Positions 47,915-58,624 of a stretch of DNA of 64,000 bases are shown here, in pieces (positions within the stretch are counted from its first letter, which is position 1; every line of letters starts with the position of its first letter). Source of the DNA: Streptococcus mitis (GTDB lineage: Bacteria > Bacillota > Bacilli > Lactobacillales > Streptococcaceae); contig NZ_CP047883.1 in assembly GCF_013305725.1 (NCBI RefSeq), positions 2,022,959-2,086,958 of the forward strand. The letters run 5' to 3'. The notes beneath the pieces were generated by a model that saw only the letters and a list, made by a program, of their open reading frames with translations, did no database searches and was not told the origin of the DNA. Made by a program: the position numbers and the translations under genes.

Positions 47915-47947
47915 AAAGAACTCCTGTTTTCGCAGGAGTTCTTTTCA
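47915..47947. terminator. Bidirectional terminator between recF and guaB
   Basis: AAAAGAACTCCT and AGGAGTTCTTTT form a perfect stem around GTTTTCGC, with A and T tracts on both sides. It serves the two convergent genes. Confidence 0.9.
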
Positions 47948-47953
47948 TTTCTT

Positions 47954-49514
<1,561 letters not shown>

Positions 49515-49529
49515 ATGTTACAGGGGTAA

Positions 49530-49572
49530 ATAAAAAACTATCTTTTCTTCGAGATAGAAATGATAGTTTCTT
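49530..49572 (-). terminator. Terminator after trpS
   Basis: On the minus strand AAACTATC and GATAGTTT close a larger stem-loop that contains a second short stem, followed by TTTATTT. Confidence 0.7.
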
Positions 49573-49583
49573 GTAAAATAAGC

Positions 49584-50609
49584 CTAGTTAAAGTAATGAA
49601 GTCCCATTGCTCCTTTAACCTCAGATAGGGTCTGACCTGCAACTTCACGCGCTCTTTCACTACCTTTTTGAAGCATATTATAAACTTCTCCCATATCCTT
49701 AGCAAATTCGATACGGCGCTCACGAATAGGACCAAGTTCACGTTCTAATATTTCAAGTAGATAACGCTTGGTCTTCACATCACCAAGACCACCTCGTTGA
49801 TAATGTTCTTTCATGTCAGCAATTTCTTGAGCATCTTCTGGACGACCAAAAACATCTAGATAATGGAAAACCATATTGCCTTCAATTTTACCTGGATCTT
49901 CCACTCGAATATGATCTGGATCTGTATACATACTCATTACTTTTTTACGCAAAGTATCCGCATCATCAGCTAAATAAATACCATTATTGAGTGATTTAGA
50001 CATTTTAGCATTTCCATCTAAACCAGGTAAACGACCCGCTCTCTCATTTTCTGGATAAATACCTTCCGGTTCTACCAATACATCACAGTTATATGCATTG
50101 TTAAAAGAACGAACAATTTCACGAGTTTGCTCAATCATTGGTTTCTGATCTGTCCCAACAGGAACATAATTAGCCTTGAAAGCTGTGATGTCAGCTGCTT
50201 GAGCTATTGGATAGACCAAGAATCCTGTCGGAATGCTTTCTCCAAATCCTTTCTGAGCAATTTCTGTCTTGACAGTTGGATTACGCTCCAAACGTGCTAA
50301 TGACACCAAATTCATATAATACATAGACAACTCAGCCAACTCTGGAATCTGGCTTTGAATAAAAATAGTTGACTTACTTGGATCCAATCCAACTGCAAGG
50401 TAATCCAAAGCCACATTTCCGATAGACTCTACAATGGTTTGAGGATCTTTGGCATGATCCGTCAAGGCTTGTTGGTCAGCCAAGAACACAAACATATCAT
50501 ACTTACCCTCTTCCTGTAATAATACTCGATTTTTGAGACTTCCAACATAATGTCCAATATGCAATTTTCCTGTTGGACGGTCTCCTGTTAAAATAATGGG
50601 TTTAGTCAT
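49584..50609 (-). CDS. trpS: Tryptophanyl-tRNA synthetase
   Basis: Charges tRNA-Trp. The 341-residue class I enzyme has HIGH (17-20, in [11 protein letters not shown]) and KMSKS (in [12 protein letters not shown]). The start at 50609 follows AAGGAG. No T-box leader is seen in the short upstream region; an extended -10 TGCTATAAT lies about 30 bp upstream. Confidence 0.96.
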   Translation of the reverse strand: MTKPIILTGDRPTGKLHIGHYVGSLKNRVLLQEEGKYDMFVFLADQQALTDHAKDPQTIVESIGNVALDYLAVGLDPSKSTIFIQSQIPELAELSMYYMNLVSLARLERNPTVKTEIAQKGFGESIPTGFLVYPIAQAADITAFKANYVPVGTDQKPMIEQTREIVRSFNNAYNCDVLVEPEGIYPENERAGRLPGLDGNAKMSKSLNNGIYLADDADTLRKKVMSMYTDPDHIRVEDPGKIEGNMVFHYLDVFGRPEDAQEIADMKEHYQRGGLGDVKTKRYLLEILERELGPIRERRIEFAKDMGEVYNMLQKGSERAREVAGQTLSEVKGAMGLHYFN

Positions 50610-50637
50610 TTTGTTCTCCTTCGATATAGTCCCTTCA

Positions 50638-50646
50638 ATTATAGCA
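50638..50646 (-). promoter_or_regulatory. Extended -10 of trpS
   Basis: The minus strand reads TG-C-TATAAT (TG 50646-50645, TATAAT 50643-50638). Confidence 0.6.
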
Positions 50647-50703
50647 TTTTTTTAATGAAATAACCGCAATTTATCAAAATAAATCAACCTTGCTATTCAC
50701 GGA

Positions 50704-50740
50704 TTTGTGTAAAGTATGCTGTAAATATAATTTACACAAA
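50704..50740. repeat. Ten-base inverted repeat between trpS and the ABC-F gene
   Basis: TTTGTGTAAA (50704-50713) and TTTACACAAA (50731-50740) are perfect inverted copies separated by 17 bases. No T tract follows, so it is not a normal terminator. It lies upstream of the ABC-F promoter and could bind a regulator. Confidence 0.6.
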
Positions 50741-50756
50741 ATTGACAGATAAAAAT

Positions 50757-50785
50757 TTGAATATTTCTGTATTTTCTAGTAGAAT
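50757..50785 (+). promoter_or_regulatory. Promoter of the ABC-F gene
   Basis: TTGAAT (50757-50762), a 17-base spacer and TAGAAT (50780-50785), about 30 bp before the TTG start. Confidence 0.6.
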
Positions 50786-50814
50786 AAATATATTACATAT
50801 ATAGGAGAAAAACA

Positions 50815-52437
50815 TTGCTTACAGTATCTGATGTTTCACTACGTTTTAGTGATCGCAAACTTTTTGATGATGTCAATATCAAATTTACGGAAGGAAATAC
50901 TTACGGATTAATCGGTGCTAATGGTGCCGGAAAATCAACCTTTTTAAAAATTTTAGCCGGAGATATCGAACCTACTACTGGTCACATCTCTCTTGGTCCA
51001 GATGAACGTCTCTCTGTTCTTCGTCAAAATCACTTTGACTATGAAGATGAACGTGCCATTGATGTTGTTATCATGGGAAATGAAAAACTTTATAGCATCA
51101 TGAAAGAGAAAGATGCCATCTACATGAAGGAAAATTTCTCAGACGAAGATGGAGTGCGTGCTGCCGAACTTGAAGGAGAGTTTGCCGAGCTTGGAGGATG
51201 GGAAGCAGAAAGTGAAGCCTCTCAACTCCTTCAAAACCTAAACATTCCAGAAGAATTGCACTATCAAAACATGAGTGAATTGGCCAACGGTGAGAAAGTA
51301 AAAGTTCTCCTCGCCAAAGCACTTTTTGGTAAACCAGATGTTCTTCTTTTGGACGAGCCGACCAATGGTTTGGATATCCAATCAATTACATGGCTAGAAG
51401 ACTTCTTGATTGATTTTGATAACACCGTTATCGTAGTATCCCACGACCGTCACTTCTTAAACAAAGTATGTACTCACATGGCCGACCTTGACTTCGGAAA
51501 AATCAAACTCTATGTCGGAAACTATGACTTCTGGAAGGAATCTTCTGAACTCGCTGCTAAATTGCTAGCAGACCGTAATGCCAAAGCAGAAGAAAAAATT
51601 AAACAATTGCAAGAGTTCGTTGCTCGTTTCTCTGCTAATGCTTCTAAATCAAGACAAGCAACATCACGTAAGAAAATGCTTGATAAGATTGAGCTAGAAG
51701 AGATTGTACCATCTAGTCGTAAATATCCATTTATTAACTTTAAAGCGGAACGTGAAATCGGTAATGATCTCTTGACAGTAGAAAATCTAACTGTAAAGAT
51801 TGATGGTGAAACTATCTTGGATAATATTAGTTTCATCTTGCGTCCAGGTGATAAGACAGCGCTTATTGGACAAAATGACATCCAAACGACTGCATTAATT
51901 CGTGCAATCATGGGGGACATTGACTATGAAGGAACTGTCAAGTGGGGAGTTACTACTAGCCGTTCTTACTTGCCAAAAGATAACTCGGCAGATTTTTCAG
52001 GAGGAGAGTCAATACTTGACTGGTTGCGTCAATTCGCAAGTAAAGAAGAAGATGACAATACTTTCCTACGTGGCTTCCTCGGCCGAATGCTCTTCTCTGG
52101 AGATGAGGTTAACAAACCTGTCAACGTCTTGTCAGGGGGAGAAAAAGTTCGTGTCATGCTTTCAAAACTCATGCTCTTAAAATCAAATGTCCTTGTACTT
52201 GATGATCCAACCAATCACTTGGACTTGGAATCTATCTCAAGCTTGAACGATGGATTGAAAAACTTTAAAGAATCAATCATCTTTGCCAGTCATGACCACG
52301 AGTTTATTCAAACTCTAGCTAACCATATCATTGTCTTGTCTAAAAATGGCGTCATTGACCGTATCGATGAAACCTATGATGAATTCCTAGAAAATGCAGA
52401 AGTACAAGCAAAAGTTAAAGAACTTTGGAAAGACTAA
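50815..52437 (+). CDS. ABC-F family ATPase with degenerate second nucleotide-binding site (YbiT-like)
   Basis: The 540-residue soluble protein has two ABC modules and a linker, as in ABC-F translation factors that act in the ribosomal E site. Module 1 has Walker A GANGAGKST (34-42) and Walker B LLLDEPTNGLD, but its signature is LANGEK rather than LSGGE. In module 2 the Walker A is G352-QNDIQTT, lacking the two later glycines and the lysine, and Walker B is LVLDDPTNHLD with Asp for the catalytic Glu. The start is TTG at 50815 after AGGAGA. I recall similar features in the pneumococcal protein; the function is not known. Confidence 0.88.
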   Translation: MLTVSDVSLRFSDRKLFDDVNIKFTEGNTYGLIGANGAGKSTFLKILAGDIEPTTGHISLGPDERLSVLRQNHFDYEDERAIDVVIMGNEKLYSIMKEKDAIYMKENFSDEDGVRAAELEGEFAELGGWEAESEASQLLQNLNIPEELHYQNMSELANGEKVKVLLAKALFGKPDVLLLDEPTNGLDIQSITWLEDFLIDFDNTVIVVSHDRHFLNKVCTHMADLDFGKIKLYVGNYDFWKESSELAAKLLADRNAKAEEKIKQLQEFVARFSANASKSRQATSRKKMLDKIELEEIVPSSRKYPFINFKAEREIGNDLLTVENLTVKIDGETILDNISFILRPGDKTALIGQNDIQTTALIRAIMGDIDYEGTVKWGVTTSRSYLPKDNSADFSGGESILDWLRQFASKEEDDNTFLRGFLGRMLFSGDEVNKPVNVLSGGEKVRVMLSKLMLLKSNVLVLDDPTNHLDLESISSLNDGLKNFKESIIFASHDHEFIQTLANHIIVLSKNGVIDRIDETYDEFLENAEVQAKVKELWKD

Positions 52438-52445
52438 AAAAATTC

Positions 52446-52479
52446 AAAACTCAGTTGGGTTAACCAGCTGAGTTTTCTA
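52446..52479 (+). terminator. Terminator after the ABC-F gene
   Basis: AAAACTCAGTTGG and CCAGCTGAGTTTT pair around GTTAA with one G-T pair, with TCT after it. Confidence 0.8.
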
Positions 52480-52496
52480 ACATTTTATGAGGTAAC

Positions 52497-55040
52497 ATGA
52501 AATTATTTTTTAAAACATATTGGACCTATTTTGTTTCTTTCATCATTCCCTTATTGATTATGACAGGAGTATATCTATCTCAAGGTATCTACTGGAACAG
52601 CGAGACATCTCCACTATTAGGAGATGGGTTTCATCAATACGTTATTTTTGATGTAACTTTACGAAATATCCTGCATGGAAATGGTAGTCTGTTTTACACC
52701 TTTACAAGTGGCCTCGGATTAAATTTCTATGCCCTATCTAGTTATTACTTAGGAAGTTTCCTTTCACCTCTAGTTTACTTTTTTAATCTGTCGAATATGC
52801 CAGATGCTGTCTATCTGACAACTCTCTTAAAATTTGGATTGATTGGACTGTCAACTTACTTTAGTTTAAATAAATTATTTCAATCGATTCCTAAGGCTTT
52901 AAAACTAGCTTTATCTACTTCCTATGCTCTGATGAGTTTCTCTGTTAGTCAACTAGAGATAAAAACTTGGTTAGATGTTTTTATCTTGATTCCTTTAGTT
53001 ATAACTGGCTTACATATACTTATAACACAAAAGAAGCGCCTACTATACTTTACAAGTCTGTCAATCTTGTTTATTCAAAACTATTATTTTGGCTATATGA
53101 CAGTATTGTTTCTTATTTTCTGGTATCTCTGTCAAATTTCGTGGGATTTTAAGACTCGAAAATCATCTTTTCTTGATTTTATTGTTACTTCCTTTTTAGC
53201 AGGAATGGCCAGTTTGATTATGACTCTTCCTACTCTATTTGATTTACAGACACATGGGGAAAAATTGACAGAAGTTACAAAGTTTCAAACTGAAAGTAGC
53301 TGGTATCTTGATCTCTTTGCTAAGCAATTCATCGGTTCCTTTGATACAACAAAGTATGGGGCTATCCCAATGATTTTTGTTGGACTACTTCCCTTTGTTT
53401 TAACCATTTTATTTTTTACGATGAAATCTATTAAGTTTCACGTGAAACTTATCTATGCAATTTTCTTTGCATCTCTAATTGCAAGCTTTTATATAGAAAT
53501 GCTTGATTTATTTTGGCAAGGTATGCATACTCCAAATATGTTTTTACATCGCTATGCTTGGATTTTCTCTACCTTGTTAATTTACACAGCAGCAGAAGTC
53601 TTAAATCGTCTGAAAGAAATTAAAGTCTGGAATTTTTTAGCTTCGATTTTTCTTGTTGTAACAGGATTTTTAGCTACTATCTATCTAAAATCGCATTATT
53701 CTTTTTTAACAGATTTGAATATTCTACTTACTCTTGAATTTTTAGTTGTCTATTCTCTTTTACTCCTTGCAGTTATCAAAAAGTTTATCTCTGTAAATCT
53801 ATTTGCTATTCTAATCTCTTTATTTATAATGGTTGAAATGAGCTTAAATGCTTCATCTCAAATGGACGGAATTGCTAAGGAATGGGGATTTGCTTCTCGA
53901 AGTGCTTATAATCGAGATATCCCAGCTATGGAATCTATTTCAACATATATTGGAAATCAATTTACTCGTACTGAAAAACTAGAAACTCAGACAGGAAATG
54001 ACAGTATGAAATTCAACTACAATGGAATCTCTCAATTTTCTTCTGTTCGAAATCGTTCAGCAAGCTCTACTTTGGATAAGCTTGGGTTTAAATCCTCTGG
54101 GACCAATCTCAATCTCCGTTATGCCAATAATAGCATTTTGTCTGATAGTTTATTTGGTATCCAATACAATATCTCAGAAAATCCTATTGATAAGTATGGT
54201 TTCCAAGATGTATATCAAAAAGATAATCTTACCCTATATGAAAATCAATTCTCTCTTCCGATTGCCTTTGCTAGTCAATCTGTTTACAATGATGTCAAGT
54301 TCAATGAACACACTTTGGATAATCAAGCCTCATTTTTAAATCAACTTGCTAACGTCGATTTTGATTATTTTTCTCCAATCCCTTATGAAAAAACAGAAAA
54401 TACTGATGATTTGATCAGTGTTACAAGTTCTTCAAATGAGGATGCAGCAATCCAGTATCAAATTGAAGTACCAGAAAACAGCCAAGTTTATCTTTCTTTC
54501 ACAAACCTTCACTTTTCTAATGACAAACAAAAAAAGGTTGACATACTTGTCAATGGGAAAAAGAAAACTTTTACAACTGATAATGTCTTCTCCTTCTTTA
54601 ATCTAGGATATACAAAAGAGAAAAAAACTTTCAATATCAATGTTAGTTTCCCTGGAAATTCACAAGTATCATTTGAATCTCCTACCTTCTATCGTTTAGA
54701 TACCCAAACTTTAACTGAGGCTATTCAAAAAATCAAAGAACAACCTGTAACAGTATCAACTTCTAAAAACAAGGTTTTTGCTACATATGATGTCCAACAA
54801 GATACATCTATTTTCTTCACCATTCCTTATGACAAAGGTTGGTCTGCCTACCAAGATGGTAAGAAAATAGAAATTAAACAAGCTCAAACTGGTTTTATGA
54901 AAGTTGATATTCCTAAAGGGAAAGGAACTATTACACTTTCCTTTATTCCCAATGGTTTTATTACTGGAGCAATTTGTTCCTTTACTTCTCTCTTACTATT
55001 TGGAACCTATAATCACAGACGAAAGTCATCTAAGACATAA
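52497..55040 (+). CDS. YfhO-family membrane glycosyltransferase
   Basis: An 847-residue protein with about 12-13 hydrophobic helices in its first two thirds and a long external C-terminal part, the YfhO (GT-C-like) plan. Family members transfer sugars onto wall polymers or lipoteichoic acid. The acceptor here is unknown. GAGG precedes the ATG. A parS palindrome lies inside it at 53434-53449. Confidence 0.88.
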   Translation: MKLFFKTYWTYFVSFIIPLLIMTGVYLSQGIYWNSETSPLLGDGFHQYVIFDVTLRNILHGNGSLFYTFTSGLGLNFYALSSYYLGSFLSPLVYFFNLSNMPDAVYLTTLLKFGLIGLSTYFSLNKLFQSIPKALKLALSTSYALMSFSVSQLEIKTWLDVFILIPLVITGLHILITQKKRLLYFTSLSILFIQNYYFGYMTVLFLIFWYLCQISWDFKTRKSSFLDFIVTSFLAGMASLIMTLPTLFDLQTHGEKLTEVTKFQTESSWYLDLFAKQFIGSFDTTKYGAIPMIFVGLLPFVLTILFFTMKSIKFHVKLIYAIFFASLIASFYIEMLDLFWQGMHTPNMFLHRYAWIFSTLLIYTAAEVLNRLKEIKVWNFLASIFLVVTGFLATIYLKSHYSFLTDLNILLTLEFLVVYSLLLLAVIKKFISVNLFAILISLFIMVEMSLNASSQMDGIAKEWGFASRSAYNRDIPAMESISTYIGNQFTRTEKLETQTGNDSMKFNYNGISQFSSVRNRSASSTLDKLGFKSSGTNLNLRYANNSILSDSLFGIQYNISENPIDKYGFQDVYQKDNLTLYENQFSLPIAFASQSVYNDVKFNEHTLDNQASFLNQLANVDFDYFSPIPYEKTENTDDLISVTSSSNEDAAIQYQIEVPENSQVYLSFTNLHFSNDKQKKVDILVNGKKKTFTTDNVFSFFNLGYTKEKKTFNINVSFPGNSQVSFESPTFYRLDTQTLTEAIQKIKEQPVTVSTSKNKVFATYDVQQDTSIFFTIPYDKGWSAYQDGKKIEIKQAQTGFMKVDIPKGKGTITLSFIPNGFITGAICSFTSLLLFGTYNHRRKSSKT
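53434..53449. promoter_or_regulatory. parS site inside yfhO
   Basis: AGTTTCACGTGAAACT is a perfect palindrome with the parS core. It is the second such site in the window, about 11 kb from the first and 10 kb from the parB gene. Confidence 0.9.
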
Positions 55041-55072
55041 AAAATCGACCAATTAATCGGTCGATTTTTTTA
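55036..55072. terminator. Bidirectional terminator between yfhO and yhgE
   Basis: AAAAAATCGACC and GGTCGATTTTTT form a perfect stem around AATTAATC, with A and T tracts on both sides. Confidence 0.9.
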
Positions 55073-57712
55073 ATCTTCTTCCATTTTCTTAGGTTGATAG
55101 GCTAGCATACCTAAACCAATAAATAGAGCTAGTATCACGGCAAGAAAAACGACTTGATGATGAATATTTCCTGTCATAGAGATTGTTTGTCGTAATCCCG
55201 AAACTGAATAACTCATTGGTAACCAGGGATTAATAGCTCTAAAGAAATCATTTGTCAAGGCAAGTGGGTAAGTACCTGCACTTGATGCTAACTGTAATAA
55301 AAGCAAAATAAGAGAAAAGAAAGCTCCTATACGGCTATTCCATGTTGTTAAAGCGGTCACCATGGACATGAATACTAAACTTGTTAGGATAATGAGAATA
55401 AATGTTCTCATCTCATGATTTGCAGTTAAACCAATAAGATGAACTCCTCCATATACCAAAATCCCTGCTAAAACAGCTATAATACCATTTATTTCAGCTC
55501 GAGATTTCAACCAAGCCCAACGACTCTCTGGATGACGTCCTGAAGGTAACTTCGCAAAGATCATATTCGTTGATATTGCTGCAACAAAGAGAGCAACTGA
55601 TATCATATAAGGAGCCATTGCGATTCCATTTACAGGAACTTGGTCATTGTCTGTTTTTGAAAGATTGAGTGGATTTGACAAAATCTCTGCATTTTGAGAT
55701 TCCGTAGATGCTGATTTGAGTTGATCACTAGCATTACCTAATCCTTGTCCTAAAGAAGCAACTCCTGTCTGTAAACCTTCCAATCCAGAAGTTAACTTTG
55801 TTCCACCTTCTGCTAGTTTCCCAGCTCCATCTGCCAATTTATTAGCTCCACTTTCTAATTGAGAAGCACCTGAAAGTAACTGACTGGATTTGTCTGCTAA
55901 TTGACCAGATCCTGATTGTAATTTATCAACTCCTGCCATTAATTCTTGACTCTTTTGATTCAATTGGTTAGAGCTATTTGATAATTTTTCAATACCAGAC
56001 ACTAATTCTGGAGTTTTTTCAACTAATTGACCAACTCCTGCTGTCAAGTTAAACGATTTTTGTGTCAAGGTAGTTGAGCCTGAAACTAGTTGATCCAAAC
56101 TACCTGTCAAGGTGGAATTCTTTTCACTTAGTTTACTTGCGCCTTGAGAAACTTTATCAACACCTGCAGTATATGCATTTACCCCCGATGTAATCGACTG
56201 ACTAGCAGGAACTAATTTACTCGTCACTGCTCCCTGTATTTCTGTTAATCCACTTGACAATCCTGTCAAAGAAGTAGAAGCAAGCGGTAATACTTGATTA
56301 GCTTGATTTTTTAATGTCGAAAGATTTGAAGATTGATTTTGTAAGTTTTCCAAACTTCCCTGTAAACCTTGTACTAAAGCTATTATTGACTGAGCCGATT
56401 GAATACTATCAGTCGAATTTTGAGATACAGAAGCGCTTATCTCAGCTTGTTGCTCACTTGTCAATGATTGATAAGCTGCTGTCGATTGAATATTTGCTAA
56501 TGTAGTCGCTTTATCAGACTGAGCACTTGCTAACATTTGATTAGAAAGAGATACTATACTTGATAAAACAGAATCTAAGTGTTTTGTATCTCCAACATCA
56601 ATATTTTGAATAGCTTGATTTAACTGATTCAAACCAGAAGATAATTGAGCAATTTGATCTTTTTGCTCAGACGAAGCATCTAACTTGCTAGAAAGCTGTT
56701 GAATTCCTTCACTTAATTGCTCCACACCCATTCGAAGTGTAGCTGATTGATTGGATAACTGATTAGCACCTGTTGCAAGACTTCCCACTCCGTTTGTATA
56801 GGCACTAACACCAGATGAAAATTGATTAAGACCAGCATTGAGCTGAGAAACACTGCTAGTATAGGACTCTACACCAGTATATAGTTGATTGATTCCTCCT
56901 ACTAATTCAGGACTTTTAGAAGATAATTGACCTAACCCACTATCTAATTGACTCACTGCACCAGTATATGTAACTAAACCACTATTAAAATTCCCTAAGC
57001 CAAGATGAAGTTGTCCAACACCAGAGACATAAGAGGATAATCCTTTAGTAAACTGCTCCGTTCCATTTGAAAATGTTAAACTTGAATCTGCTAAAGAGTG
57101 TAGGTTAGTAGTTAATGTTTGACTTCCTGCCACTAACTGATTCGCTCCATCAGTTAATTTTTCACTACCAGAAGCTGCCTGACTCATACCATCCTTTAAA
57201 TCAATCATTTTGTTAAATAAGGCTTTAGTATAGGTCTCAGTTACATTTGTAGAAACATTCTGCTTCAATTGTGTCATCGCAGAATCGCTCATCTTGCTGG
57301 CAATAAAGCTATGACCACTTGAAGTCTGATAATCAATTTGTATTTGCTCTGGATGATCCGTTAAAATAGAAGCTGCTTTTTCAGATAAATCACTGGGTAA
57401 AGTCACTACCATATAGTAATCGCCATCTTCCAATCCCTTCTTTCCTTCATCTTCATCCACGAAATGAAAATCCAAGGTTTTATTTTCTTTTAAATTGGAC
57501 ACCATGTCTTTTCCTATTGCCATAGTATTACCATTATAGGAAGCCTCTTTATCATTATTGACAACTGCCACAGGTAAGTCAGGCAATTGCCCATATGGAT
57601 CCCACATTGATGACAAAAATATGATATTGTACAGAGCTGGAATAAGAGAAATCCCTATCATGACAATAATAAAGGTTGGTCTTTTTAAAATTGCTTTCCA
57701 TTCTTTAAACAT
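55070..57712 (-). CDS. YhgE/Pip-family membrane protein
   Basis: The 880-residue protein has one N-terminal transmembrane helix, a very long external region with many repeats of the type LxxGxxQLxxGxxxL (predicted helical), and five or six C-terminal helices. This is the YhgE/Pip architecture; Pip is a phage receptor in Lactococcus, while related proteins relate to type VII secretion or ABC-2-like export. The start at 57712 follows AAGGAG; the longer frame to 57733 overlaps the operator-like site. Divergent from a TetR gene, which probably represses it. Confidence 0.85.
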   Translation of the reverse strand: MFKEWKAILKRPTFIIVMIGISLIPALYNIIFLSSMWDPYGQLPDLPVAVVNNDKEASYNGNTMAIGKDMVSNLKENKTLDFHFVDEDEGKKGLEDGDYYMVVTLPSDLSEKAASILTDHPEQIQIDYQTSSGHSFIASKMSDSAMTQLKQNVSTNVTETYTKALFNKMIDLKDGMSQAASGSEKLTDGANQLVAGSQTLTTNLHSLADSSLTFSNGTEQFTKGLSSYVSGVGQLHLGLGNFNSGLVTYTGAVSQLDSGLGQLSSKSPELVGGINQLYTGVESYTSSVSQLNAGLNQFSSGVSAYTNGVGSLATGANQLSNQSATLRMGVEQLSEGIQQLSSKLDASSEQKDQIAQLSSGLNQLNQAIQNIDVGDTKHLDSVLSSIVSLSNQMLASAQSDKATTLANIQSTAAYQSLTSEQQAEISASVSQNSTDSIQSAQSIIALVQGLQGSLENLQNQSSNLSTLKNQANQVLPLASTSLTGLSSGLTEIQGAVTSKLVPASQSITSGVNAYTAGVDKVSQGASKLSEKNSTLTGSLDQLVSGSTTLTQKSFNLTAGVGQLVEKTPELVSGIEKLSNSSNQLNQKSQELMAGVDKLQSGSGQLADKSSQLLSGASQLESGANKLADGAGKLAEGGTKLTSGLEGLQTGVASLGQGLGNASDQLKSASTESQNAEILSNPLNLSKTDNDQVPVNGIAMAPYMISVALFVAAISTNMIFAKLPSGRHPESRWAWLKSRAEINGIIAVLAGILVYGGVHLIGLTANHEMRTFILIILTSLVFMSMVTALTTWNSRIGAFFSLILLLLQLASSAGTYPLALTNDFFRAINPWLPMSYSVSGLRQTISMTGNIHHQVVFLAVILALFIGLGMLAYQPKKMEED

Positions 57713-57728
57713 AGTTTCTCCTTTTTTA

Positions 57729-57743
57729 AACATATTGTCTAAA
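57729..57743. promoter_or_regulatory. Operator-like half palindrome before yhgE
   Basis: On the minus strand TTTAGACAATATGTT resembles the perfect site at 57803-57819 (TTAGACATATA...), sharing TTAGACA and TATxxT. It lies downstream of the predicted yhgE start point. Confidence 0.5.
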
Positions 57744-57750
57744 ATTTTGA

Positions 57751-57764
57751 TATAATAGATTATA
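57751..57764. promoter_or_regulatory. Back-to-back -10 elements of yhgE and tetR
   Basis: Plus strand TG-A-TATAAT (TATAAT 57751-57756) points to tetR. Minus strand TATAAT (57764-57759) points to yhgE. The two start regions lie between the two operator-like sites. Confidence 0.6.
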
Positions 57765-57802
57765 CATTAAAAAATCTAAATTACAAGATAAAAAATCCAT
57801 TT

Positions 57803-57819
57803 TTAGACATATAGTCTAA
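57803..57819. promoter_or_regulatory. Palindromic operator of the TetR gene
   Basis: TTAGAC-ATATA-GTCTAA is a perfect 17-base palindrome in the tetR leader, about 20 bp before its ATG. It is the likely binding site of the encoded TetR protein. Confidence 0.7.
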
Positions 57820-57839
57820 TTTGTTTACAAGGAGGAAAT

Positions 57840-58382
57840 ATGCAAGAAAGTAACAAACGCTTAAAAACAAAGCGAACTGTTGAAAATGCTATGGTACAAC
57901 TACTGATGGAACAACCATTTGATCAAATTTCTACTGTCAAGTTAGCAGAAAAAGCCGGAATTAGTCGTTCCAGCTTCTATACGCACTATAAGGATAAGTA
58001 TGATATGATTGAGCACTATCAAAGCAAGCTATTCCATACATTTGAATATATTTTTCAAAAACATGCTCATCACAAAAAAGATGCTATTTTAGAAGTATTT
58101 GAATATCTAGAGTCAGAACCACTTCTGGCTGCTCTGCTTTCTGAAAATGGGACTAAAGAAATCCAAAATTTCTTAAGAAATAAACTTCATATCATGCTCA
58201 GCACAGATTTACAAAAGCGATTTATGCAACTAAATCTCAATACCACTGAATTAGAATATAGTAGCATCTATCTAACTCATGCACTTTTTGGTGTCTGTCA
58301 AACTTGGATTGCACATGGAAAAAAAGAAAGTCCTCAAGAAATAACAGATTTCCTTATGAAGATGCTTGGTGATACAAATTGA
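57840..58382 (+). CDS. TetR-family regulator
   Basis: The 180-residue protein has the N-terminal TetR helix-turn-helix (about 10-55, ISTVKLAEKAGISRSSFYTHYKDKYDMIEHY) and a helical ligand-binding remainder. Divergent from yhgE; the intergenic region holds one perfect and one imperfect palindrome, so it probably represses both. Ligand unknown. AGGAGG precedes the ATG. Confidence 0.9.
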   Translation: MQESNKRLKTKRTVENAMVQLLMEQPFDQISTVKLAEKAGISRSSFYTHYKDKYDMIEHYQSKLFHTFEYIFQKHAHHKKDAILEVFEYLESEPLLAALLSENGTKEIQNFLRNKLHIMLSTDLQKRFMQLNLNTTELEYSSIYLTHALFGVCQTWIAHGKKESPQEITDFLMKMLGDTN

Positions 58383-58384
58383 TA

Positions 58385-58417
58385 CAAAAAAGGGAACAAC
58401 ACTATGTTCCCTTTTAT
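58385..58417. terminator. Bidirectional terminator between tetR and the tRNA genes
   Basis: AAAGGGAACA and TGTTCCCTTT pair, with A and T tracts on both sides. Confidence 0.85.
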
Positions 58418-58422
58418 CTATA

Positions 58423-58496
58423 CTCCGCCAGTAGGACTCGAACCTACGACATCATGATTAACAGTCATGCGCTACTACCAACTGAGCTATGGCGGA
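58423..58496 (-). tRNA. tRNA-Asn (GTT)
   Basis: On the minus strand the cloverleaf begins TCCGCCA and ends TGGCGGA-G, with the anticodon GTT in the loop of ATGACTGTTAATCAT and the T arm GTAGGTTCGAGTCCTAC. The CCA end is not encoded. Confidence 0.97.
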
Positions 58497-58501
58497 TAAA
58501 A

Positions 58502-58573
58502 TAGTCCGTACGGGATTCGAACCCGTGTTACCGCCGTGAAAAGGCGGTGTCTTAACCCCTTGACCAACGGACC
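58502..58573 (-). tRNA. tRNA-Glu (TTC)
   Basis: On the minus strand GGTCCGT...ACGGACT-A with anticodon TTC in the loop CCGCCTTTTCACGGCGG and T arm ACGGGTTCGAATCCCGT. It lies five bases before tRNA-Asn, downstream of comE. No terminator was found between comE and these tRNAs. Confidence 0.97.
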
Positions 58574-58624
58574 TTCTATCTGTAGCAGATATAACCATTA
58601 TATCAATTTCTTACTAATTGTCAA

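Noticed and set aside
55070..57712. Phage-related gene because of the Pip (phage infection protein) name
   Set aside because: YhgE/Pip proteins are chromosomal membrane proteins. No integrase, capsid or other phage gene is nearby.
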